This document shows, one piece after another, positions 54,650-64,000 of a stretch of DNA of 64,000 nt; position 1 is the first letter of the stretch, and the number at the start of each line of letters is the position of its first letter. Where the stretch lies: assembly GCA_014058105.1 (NCBI GenBank), contig JACGCM010002435.1, positions 2,976,001-3,040,000 of the forward strand, read 5' to 3'. The translations under genes and the position numbers were made by a program. This stretch comes from Kingdonia uniflora (Eukaryota > Streptophyta > Magnoliopsida > Ranunculales > Circaeasteraceae). Below the pieces are notes generated by a model that made no database searches, was not told the DNA's origin, and worked only from the letters and a program-made list of their open reading frames with translations.

Positions 54650-57600
54650 CCTAAACCAGAGGGTCTTGCAACGTCAGGGGCAAAAACCCTTATACAACCG
54701 CTGACGCATAAATTATGGCATTTTCCCCATAATAATTTTCTTTCCCTCTCTAGCCATGCTCTGTTTAAGAGATCCAATTCTAGCAATCATGGGACCTAAG
54801 TACTCATATCGAATGGCCTCTATCTCAACCTGCACACCATGGGAAACTAAACTATCATATGCCACTTTACTTTCTGCTTCCAATCTCTTCAACTCTGCCG
54901 TAAAGAATAATATTACTGCCACCATCTCTCTCTCATGCCCAACACCTGCCTCACTTTTAACCTATCTACTAAGAAGAAGCTTACTAAAATTATTTTGTGC
55001 CTCCTTCAGCGCGATTTCTAATTGCTCACACCTTCCATCCACTTGTCGTTTGGCACTACCAACATCCAAATTCCGAACTTCTAACACTGTCATGAATTCA
55101 TCCATATGGTAAATCAACGATATTGACGCCTCATTACTTTTGCATTCTACCTTCTTTTCGTCATACCGTATCTCTAAACGCAAGAGATCCTCATCTTGCT
55201 TCGTATTCGAATTTCGAAGTGTATCATTTTCCGATTGGTACTCCAAAATATCAAGATTTCGTATTTGCACGGTCTGCTCTAACTCACATATTTTATTCCA
55301 ATCCTTTTTTATGTATTCATTATGTTTAGCACGGACCTCTTTCATCTTCTTTACCATCAGATCAGATACCAACCACAATACTTCGTACTTGTAAGAACAA
55401 GCTCAAATATCGCTTATCTCCGTCGCGAGAATATTAACTTGAAACTGCAGCTCCTTCACATTATTTCCTTCCCTCTCTAACACTGCTAACAGTTCTATAG
55501 TTTACGTTCAAGCAGAGCTTAATTCAGCACCTTGTTGGCTAGCTTATTCTGCGCAACTTCCCACTTCCACACCCTTTTTTCTTATCACTTCTTCTAAACT
55601 CTCTATCTTTCTTAGTCTGTCTGCTAGTATCTCCTCCTTCTCTCGAAGAGCCTCAGTTATGAAGGTTACTACATTTCGTTCTTTCGCCACCTCCACCTTC
55701 ATTCTTTCTACTGCTTCAGTAGCACATTCTAGTGCGACCTGACTCGAACTTAGCTCAGCATTCAGTTGTCGTTTTGGACACGTAATGTGTCATACCGACT
55801 TTGAGCAGCTGTCACTTCCATCTGTCATCATAGTTTACATTTATAATAGCTCGATCATACCAACAAATTACATATCATAGTTAACAAGTATAAATCAAGA
55901 ACATGGTATCTGAGAAATATCAATACACTGTTCCATTCATCATCGTAGAAAACAAATTTAATCAATAATAGTATACAACGATCTAACACATATGCAGGGC
56001 CGGTAAAGCGAAAAATGAGACGACCCTATTTTTGACTCTTCGAGAGATGACTTGACTGCCATTTATCTCTCAAACTCTTTCTATTCACTACTTGTGTACC
56101 TATCAGAGTGGTAAAAGTCACCACCTCCTACTGACGCCGTTTACACCGCGATCGGGGTATCCAACCTTTGACCTCCTCATTACCCTCTTCTGATGACAAT
56201 TCCCTTGACCTAGGAATAGGTTTGTCACCGAAACTTTCTCCATTACCTTTGGTAAACCACATATTCTTAGCTTTGGAATTCTCTACATTAAAATATTTCC
56301 CGCATCCCGTCACGAACATCCTAAATTCATTATCTACTCTAGAAAATTCATCGCCATAAAAATCAATAACATTGTCTATGTGTCGTTCATGCTCTGTTCG
56401 AGCAGCAACTTTTGCTCGCGATGGATATAGATGCTCCTTCAATATCATTTGTATTTTGTGCAACCGTTGACGCGTATTTTTCTGTAATACACCTAAAGTC
56501 CTCACATCTGCTTCTACCTTCATTCAAACAACTACTTCTTTCGACAACTGCATTGCTAAAGACACGTTTTGCTCCACATGTTATGACAGCTCATCCTGTA
56601 ACCCCTTTAATTTACCCTCTAGTTGGTTTTGGACCTCTGTTTGCTCTTTTCTTATCCTGAAAAATACAATTCTCATGGACCTCTGATCTTACATAACGCC
56701 AAATGCATCAGATAAATGTTCTACATCACCCCATTCAACAGATACACCAGCTCGAGCAGAATACTTTCTCACCTCTACACTATGACGATTACGTGATTCT
56801 TGTGCTAAAAACATCACTCGACCTGGGTCCAAAACTGTACCTCTCTCCTTTAAAAACTTTATATAAGCTTCTTTTAACCTTCATTCACTATTTACTCCAA
56901 CCTCAAAATATAATGTCAGAGCTACTAACATACTTCGACACCTCGACTTATCACTCGGGTCATTAAAACAAGCCAATTCTTTTGGTTTTTAAACTAATAG
57001 CCCCTTTCCTCTTCCTTCATTAACACCTCATCCCTTTCTATTTTTATCTTAGCATATCTACATTGAAGATCGCATAACTCTTTAAAAGTTTTCTCTAAAT
57101 TCAACTTAAATTGCCTTATCTTATATTCAGCTTTATTAAGTACCTGTTGAATACGAACCACAAAGTTCCTCGCTTTACTCAATGACCTCTCCAATTCAGA
57201 ATTTGTTTTTTTCAATCGCTCTATCTCCTACACAAATTACAGATATCATGTTATAATACAAACATTCGCGAAAAAAATATTTAAACATCACTTCAAATAA
57301 AAATAGTACACGATTATACAAAGTACTATCAGGTCCAAATCAAGCGTGCTGCAAAACATAATACATGATAAAGCGGAACGGTTAAATGTTCTTGCTAATG
57401 TCAACCTCAGAGGGAGAATTCAACGTCTGCTCCAGAGGAGGAACTATTTTGTACATCCCACTGGAAGGTTTAATATTTGCTTAGTAGATTAGACTGGCTC
57501 TGTACATCCCAGAGGCAGGTCTGACGCCTTCCCAGGCAAAACGTTCGCATCCTCAGCCATTTCTTCCCCTCCAAACTCCGAAGGTAGCTTTATCTCTTTA

Positions 57601-59463
57601 TATCTACCACTCCGGGTCAGCTCTACATCTTTTGTACTCAATCCAAAGGTATAGTAGGATTGGATAAAGTGGTTTCTTTCCACTAAAGCTGCTGCAACCG
57701 AATCCGTCATAAGCCTGTCATGCTTTGACAAAACACCAAACTTGTTTCCAACCGCTGTAGCCTCTGCAGCCCTCATCTCCTTCTCTAGAAGGAGTTTTGT
57801 TTCGAGACCTTTCATGTGAGCTGACTGCGCCTCGAAGTTCACAGTCAGAGCACCAAATTCTTGGCTCCTCTTGTCCAAGCATTGCCTTCTACCCTTCAGC
57901 AGCATGGAGAGCTGCCAGTACAAACAACAAAAAGACAGAGTCAGTTTAACAGTTTTCTTAGTTCGATTAATTCCCAATTTTTAAAATACCTACCGCGAAC
58001 GTATGCTCGAGATACTCATCCTCGAGCTGCTACGGGTTCGTCCTAGCCATATGACAATATTTCTTCTCCAACTCTTTCATTTTGGCCGCAGTATGAGGGA
58101 GAGATCGGCGACTGCCCTTCTTTCCATGGCATTTTCTCTTCAAAGGGCTCTTCCCATCCTCCCCAGGAGGGGACACGCTCACGTCAAATTTTTCCTCTAC
58201 ATCACCAGATACAGCCTTTGCGATCTCTTGTTCCGTGGACATAACTCCAGTAATAGAAGTACTCCGCTGCACTGACTTTTGGACCTTCCTAGTAGTCCAC
58301 GTGGTGGTCTGAGGTGCAGGAGGTGGACTCAATACGTCTACAGCAGTCTCAGAAACTTTCCTTTCGACCATAGCTCATTTCTCCTGAGCTCGCTAAACTC
58401 CGGGGACTATAGAATTAACCCTTCTGTCTCTTCAGATACATAACTCACTCAGTACTTGTTTTAGCTCATCCGGATCTCGAGCAGCACAATCGAGCATGCT
58501 CATTTTATTAGGAGTAGCCGACGGCTTAGGTTCTGCCAATTAAAAGAATGAAACATTATATAATAGCACGAAGACATGGTTATATGTATGCAAAGATTGG
58601 TCAATATTACTTACTCAGGTTATAATATCTATGGTTCAGTTCGAGCGCTGGTTCATCTGGAACCTGCAAACAGTTACCCTCTACCCACACATGGTGGTCA
58701 TTCTATGGTCTACCTGCAGATTCAAAGTCAAATAATTTCGGCCTCGATGAATCACTATGTAGGTAACCACTACTACGGCTTTCAATATTCTTCCACTTAT
58801 AAAACTTCAACACATCTTCTGCTTCGAACTGCTTAACAGTCTCTTCCTTCCTCTATTTCTCATTAAGTACCTCACATACCCTCATCATCTCATAAACATT
58901 CTCATTCAACTGGGCAGGATAGCACTGCAACACATTCATAACCCCTTTCTGAAAGTAGGTCAGAGGTATTCTGTGGCCATATACGACCTGATTCAAGAAA
59001 CACAAAAATCTACCATTTGGGCCTGATATCCCCAGACCATTATAATATGAGAGGTTAACCCCCTTACCAATCCCTCTGTCATTCTTCCATTTTTCTAAGC
59101 ATGGGACTTGGTAATATACGGTATCCTCCCCTTTCTCGGGGACGTAGGCTCTAAACTAGCAGAGACCTTGGTCCTCCACATAACTTCCCCAATCTCCCTG
59201 TAATTTCTTCTTATTTTTCAGGTATTATTTCCCTACATCTATCCCCTCTGGGTCTATGACAAGAACTATGTCCTTCTCTTTTCTATCCTCCTTCTCTACC
59301 ATCACCACAACTCAACTGGGATCCCCAACCTCTTCGGGCATCCCACACTATTCACTATTTCCTTCATAACACTACACTCGTCCCCCCTCCCTAAATACGA
59401 CGTCTCCTCAGAACTAGACGAAACTACAAATTTACGAATGGGGGTACTAGGTTTAGAATGCAT
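54650..59463 (-). pseudogene. antisense coiled-coil ORF of the gypsy element
   Basis: It starts on the minus strand at 59463 (MHSKPSTPIRKFVVSSSSEE). A conserved-looking segment near 58860-59130 (GVNLSYYNGLGISGPNGRF, YGHRIPLTYFQKGVMNVLQC, YPAQLNENVYEMM) resembles the N-terminal domain of the 'putative gypsy type transposon' family (Transposase_28). A basic linker follows (58371-58030: LKRKCHGKKGSRRSLP). Long Glu/Lys/Leu-rich coiled-coil stretches come next (57977-57489, 57215-56994, 56523-56128, 55378-54962, 54925-54713). Several frame breaks and stops are present, and some gaps may be introns. Antisense genes between pol and the 3' LTR are known from Tat-type elements such as maize Grande; their role is unknown. 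Confidence 0.7.
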
Positions 59464-62120
59464 TCTGAACCTACAGATATATAAACATATTTTATCATTA
59501 TCCCTACACTAATAACAGTAATAACAAAACCCACCCTCTACCTAGTCAAGACGTCTATATTCCCAATTCCCAAACCCAAAAGCAAATATCAAATCATTTT
59601 AAATTTCCCTCATCTCCTCAAAAATATACATTTTCTCTCTCTACAGGCCCCTATCATCTATATTTTCCAAATCACCAAAACTCTCTATATATAAACAACT
59701 ATATAGATTATTACATTAAATAGATTACTTAGAAATCAAGCAGACAGAGTTTTTACATTACCAACCTGTACTTACAGAACAACAATCCTCTGCTTTGCCT
59801 GGATGTCTTTTCAAAAGCGGGAGATCCCGTCGTTTCTCCGACATTTTCCTATTGCTCGATGAAGATTTATTTCCTAAATCGCACTTAGCACTCGAACGTC
59901 TCCCCTCCTTGACAATAAGAGTTGTACCACTTTTTTCTCTTCCTGAAGTTGTAGATAATTTATGAGGAAGAGAGAATCGAGTTTTTATACTCTCCCTCAG
60001 TTTATAAAATGACGATTCTTTTTGACATGCGTCTGCCATCCCTACTATTTCCACAGGTACGTCTTTTCATTTTAAAATATCATCATGACTTCTGTGATAA
60101 CGTCTGCCATCATCACGTTAGTCTCAATTATCTACCATTAAAAACTCTACACCTTTTCCTCAGCACAGTACAAAATAACCAATCACCTTACTTTTATACT
60201 CTACCAAGATAGTACAACATTCCTAAAAAAGCTCAACTTTCAAATTTTGAAGATATCAATACATTTGGTAAAATCTTAGAGCTATCTTCCATAATATCCG
60301 TACAGAATGAGTAAAACAGAATACTTTAATATTTCAATAAGATCGAGATATCACATACTTTATTCTTTCACGATCAATCATGTTGCATTTATTCAAACCC
60401 AACCACAAAATACTCTTATAACAGATTAATTCTAACGAGCTTCCAAAATCCGAGCTTGCCGACCCCTCCCCAGTTACATCTAAAACATCCCCGATGGTTC
60501 GGTTCCCCACATAGAATAATATCTCCATTCGCTACCCTTACATCCTCTTCCACGATCTTATAACATACGAGCTGTCGAACAGTCAGTTCTCATACCCTGG
60601 GATCCTACAGAGACTTACAAAAAATGTTGCACCAAACAAAGCGATCATGTTCCGCACGCCTTCCTTCATCGTCTAGCCCAACCAAATTCAATGGCCATTC
60701 CGGAAGAACTGCATCATATGGTAATTAACAAAAATAACGCTCACAAAGTTCAGCAACCTTGATATGAAAACGAACATCTGTTGTCTGCTGTGTACACTGA
60801 GAACGAGTCCTAACCATTCTTGAACATACTAACTCCATAACGATGCAGATAACAACATTAAGGAATCACTACTTGTAGCAAAAAAGGGAGATCTCCGCAA
60901 ATTCAAATCACACCACAGATTTTGCTGAGAGAAATATGTTTATGAACATTTCCGGGAAAACAGAATATATATATAGTATATTATGACAGAACATTCTTCC
61001 CATAGTATTAAATATCCCCTCAGATTTCGTACATTGAAAAATACCAGATCACACAAATTCAGTAGTAGCACCTACAAATCCACGACCACCTGGTCTCTCA
61101 GTTCGAGATACTATCACCCAGTTCGAGCACACAAGTCACAGAAAACAAGATATAGTTACTTCCTGATGAGTCACCTTACATACATTATCTACATCCTTTC
61201 AACACATTTTTGAACTCCTCTCTTTTCAACCTCAGCTTTACCTACCATTTACCCTCATACAAACTGAAGCAACTTTCAAAACCCTGATCCCATGCTACAA
61301 AATCAGGGAAACAGTCAAAACTAGAAGTCACAGATGAAAGATCTTCTTCATGGCCCAAATCTATGATCCATGGAAGAAAATGATCATCTGCATCCTCTCA
61401 CCTTCTCCACCATAACCCCCACCTCCTCGCATTCTAGAGACAGACGAAAGGCTTCATTTCTTCAACAAGACCTACTCATTTAACGAGTACCGATGAAACT
61501 CCCTCAGACGAATCCCTGCCACTTCATCTTCAGTTGTAACAACCTCCTCCGCCAATAACCGAATACCATTTCGGTGCTCTGCCTCAGATGTCAACAAAAA
61601 TGAAAACGTACCATTTGATAATGGTCATCTCCTGCCTCCATCACCTCCTCATACGACATGTGATGATATGTAGAAGATACCAGAATTGGAGTAGGTAGAT
61701 GCAACAGCTAGTATCCAAAGTACCTGATGCGCAACTCCTCCATTTTCCTTCGAATCTTAGACTCACGGGCCTGAGTCCTTGTCGTCACCATCCTATCCAC
61801 AGAAGAACAATTTCAAATACAAGGGTAAAACACAGAGAAAACCAAAATCATAAACAAAGACCTGGCTCTCCCAACTTCAACACAGACTACTTTTTATACT
61901 CAAAAGTCGACTGTCCAAATTCTCAACGTCAGAAAGATTCCCCATACAGCAACTTTTGACTACAGTTATTGGTTCTAAGAAACCCAACAGACACCAACAG
62001 ATATTCATGAATATACATTGGAAATGAATCTCAGATATTAACTATAGCATTTAATGATACTTCCCAACCAACACCACTAGCCTACAATGCTTATCGTACT
62101 GCTGGCTGAGAGGGAGCAGT
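59464..62120. other. noncoding 3' region of the gypsy element
   Basis: Mostly AT-rich DNA without a recognised protein. A basic minus-strand frame (60054-59758, MEIVGMADACQKESSFYKLR) lies just upstream of the antisense gene and may be its first exon, but this is not supported by a clear splice pair. Confidence 0.4.
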
Positions 62121-63089
62121 TGTAGTGGCTTATTCCGCATCTCAAGCTCACGCTATTATAGCAGTTTATTTCGTATCTCAGGCTCAAGCTTCGTCCTCGA
62201 TCTTATCAGTGTAAAGGAAGTACCTTAGACTCAAGCTTCATCCTCGATCTCATCAGCAGACAGGAAGTACTACTGAAGACAATATCAACTTTCCTCAGTT
62301 CACAACATCTCTTTCGACCTCCATAGTAACAGGTCGATTTATACAAATGTACAGTCATCAAATAGAGCCATTGTACAATAACAAAAGTCAGAACGTTACA
62401 CTATCTGGTCAAAGAGTATCCTACATAAACTTTGTAACGTCCATCATTAAGAATATTAAAGGTCATCAAACAGTCATATTAAGTAAAACCAGAGAACAAC
62501 AAATTACGGGCAGGCAATTCTATACAGAAGAATCCCCACTATGAAATTTCATGTACTCAAGGTGCTCTTTGTAATAAATTAACAACTTCAATAAGATCAT
62601 CTTTTATTTCTCAAAATCCTCAGGAGAGGTCATGATTTTTAACCTATTCGCAAGTTTTCCATGCTAAATTATCTTGTTAATTGTTGTTCACTGTTCTTAA
62701 GCGTTCTAAACATTTTTTATGTAAAGGCTAAGACCGAATCCCAGAATTTGGCTATTACACCCAACTCCAAAGAACTTTTCAATAAAAAGAATAGGAGACC
62801 CATGGGCCCTAGAGCCAATTGCTCAAATCCCAAGGCCCGAGCTGGCCTGGCCGCCCAAAGGGGTGTGTGCGAGTGTGTTAGAATAAAATCCCATCACACA
62901 CTCGCACACTCACATGCTTCCCACTAACTCATGTCTACAACCAATGATTAAGTGAGGGGATATATATCTCTTCACATTCCCACTTTCTATGTTCAAAGAA
63001 CAAAATATAAACTACCCAACAAAAATGTAATTGGTTCGAGCCCTCAAAGGTTAGTTTTTGGTTTTTAGAGATAAAACCCAACACTTTGT
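62121..63089 (+). other. possible 5' part of the gypsy 3' LTR
   Basis: It follows a purine tract and starts TGTAGTGGC. Near 62185-62265 a unit CTCAAGCTTCGTCCTCGATC is repeated once with changes. It has no match to the LTRs at 11401-14896, so membership is uncertain. Confidence 0.3.
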
Positions 63090-63289
63090 AATCAAACATC
63101 AGCCTCAAACAATAAAGTTACAGTTACTAAATCCTCAAGTCGAGGCCGTGGTTTTTACCTATTCAAAGGTTTTTACGCTAATTACCTGTGTCATTTCTAT
63201 ATTGAGCTATACTAATTCTTGTCACAGGTATATTTGGTGTAAGAGCTAATTTTGAGCTACTTCGAAATTTGGCCATTACACATAAATAT
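63090..63289 (+). repeat. LTR end related to the intronic LTR element
   Basis: Its reverse complement matches 14286-14550 (ACACCAAATATACCTGTG, GAATAGGTAAAAACCACG, TAACTTTATTGTTTGAGGCTG). Similarity stops abruptly upstream of about 63090. It ends in GGCCATTACA as an LTR should. Confidence 0.75.
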
Positions 63290-64000
63290 TCTAATTTACC
63301 TATTTTCAGGCTTCTATACTTCACACCTCATTAACCAAAAAATTGGCAGTGCAAAAGTATTTCGAGCATAATTAGTAATCCAAGGATGCTCATATGCTCA
63401 AACAAGGTTCAGCCAATTATGAACCACGAAGATTGGGCCAATTAAATACCAATGTTGATTCCCTATTTTAAAATTATTTCTTAATCTTTCATACAAATGT
63501 GTATCAAAATAGGTAATTGGCCTAAATTAATAGCTTATCCTAGTAGACCTCAAAGAGTGGTGGATATATAAGTTGTGCTCAGCTCACGCAAACATCTCAA
63601 AGTGGGCGTTGTGTATGGGTCCATATTTAAGTCGTGCTCAGCTCACGTATGAATTCAAAGTGTCCATATTCAAGCTGTGTTCAACTCATGCAAGACCTCA
63701 TACAGGGTGCAATGCTCGGGTCTATGTGAAGTCTTGCTCATCTCACGCAAAATGCAATGTGGTATTTACCTCTCTACAATAACATGCTTTCCACTTCTTA
63801 AATCCTACAACTAGTAATTGATAACAACTTATTCCTATTTGTCTTCTCTTAATTACAATAAAGGAGCTTGACCATAGTAACATGTACATGAGACATCAGA
63901 AGTCGCACTTGAAAGGAACAAGTACAAGAACTCCAGTATTAAATGTGTTATCTATGGTAGTCATGCTGAAGTGGTTGCTTAGAGCATGGGCAGCAGGCTG
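63290..64000. other. flanking DNA with a degenerate GTGCTCAGCTCACG repeat
   Basis: At 63570-63760 a ~50-60-base unit with CATATTTAAGTCGTGCTCAG and CTCACGCA recurs about four times. A CATGCTTTCC(C/A)ACT stretch occurs both near 62912 and 63783. At the very edge, TTA-GAGCATGGGCAGCAGGCTG (63979-64000) resembles the start of another PIF/Harbinger-type element cut by the window. Confidence 0.45.

Larger units (their letters stand above)
50165..63289 (+). mobile_element. 5'-truncated Ty3/gypsy element, Tat-like, with antisense ORF
   Basis: The pol region (50165-53871) starts inside protease and includes reverse transcriptase, RNase H, a second archaeal-type RNase H and integrase. The second RNase H is the marker of the Tat clade. 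Downstream lie a 44-base tandem repeat, a long antisense coiled-coil gene and, at 63090-63289, an LTR end of the family seen at 11401-14896. The 5' LTR, gag and most of protease are missing. A possible 3' LTR start follows a purine tract (GAGAGGGAGCAG) near 62108-62120; the link between this LTR and the pol genes is inference. Confidence 0.65.

Overview
The window reads as a repeat-rich stretch of a flowering-plant (probably dicot) nuclear genome. The evidence is split plant genes with GT-AG introns, an ATL-type RING-H2 ubiquitin ligase gene, and a dense pile of plant-type mobile elements: Ty1/copia, Ty3/gypsy, PIF/Harbinger, and Mutator-like and hAT-like elements with captured gene pieces. 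I see no bacterial-style operons, no rRNA or tRNA gene and no CRISPR array. The species cannot be named from this sequence alone.

Only two host genes look intact. (a) A small conserved plant protein gene of unknown function has two coding exons, 11296-11382 and 15348-15740. Its ~4 kb intron exists because a complete LTR element (11401-14896, target duplication CTTAC) sits inside it, and that element carries a solo LTR of another family inside its own LTR. (b) A single-exon RING-H2 (ATL) gene lies on the minus strand at 18851-19762, with a TATA box at 19994-20001. Broken host-gene pieces include a NUP50/RanBP1-like fragment (about 782-1387), an mTERF fragment and a second gene fragment inside one TIR element (36069-37420), and a kinesin-14 pseudogene (39069-41950, possible first exon near 47940-48040).

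Layout: 644-4783 is a TIR element (Mutator-like) holding the NUP50 fragment, split by a decayed Ty3/gypsy element. 5086-10515 is PIF/Harbinger element 1. 11296-15740 is host gene 1 with its nested LTR element. 18851-20001 is the ATL gene. 20444-29890 is a small non-autonomous LTR element whose 3' LTR was hit by PIF/Harbinger element 2 (22592-29763). 30877-34170 is a deleted copia element. 34190-38440 holds duplicated noncoding DNA, the hAT-like element and a short-motif repeat. 39069-48186 is kinesin pseudogene territory with a nearly full copia element (42139-46790). 48190-50164 is a truncated PIF/Harbinger element 3. 50165-63289 is a 5'-truncated Tat-type gypsy element with an antisense coiled-coil ORF.

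The most interesting observation is that all three PIF/Harbinger elements carry a plant mobile domain (PMD, MAIN/MAIL-like) gene. In the two complete elements it lies beside the usual Myb/SANT-like gene and DDE transposase. The PMD proteins of elements 1 and 2 are strongly diverged but keep the same architecture, so the PMD gene looks like a long-standing third gene of this transposon lineage rather than a chance capture. The same elements carry clusters of GC-rich subterminal palindromes just inside their TIRs. In element 1 a deletion has joined the PMD gene in frame to the tail of the transposase.
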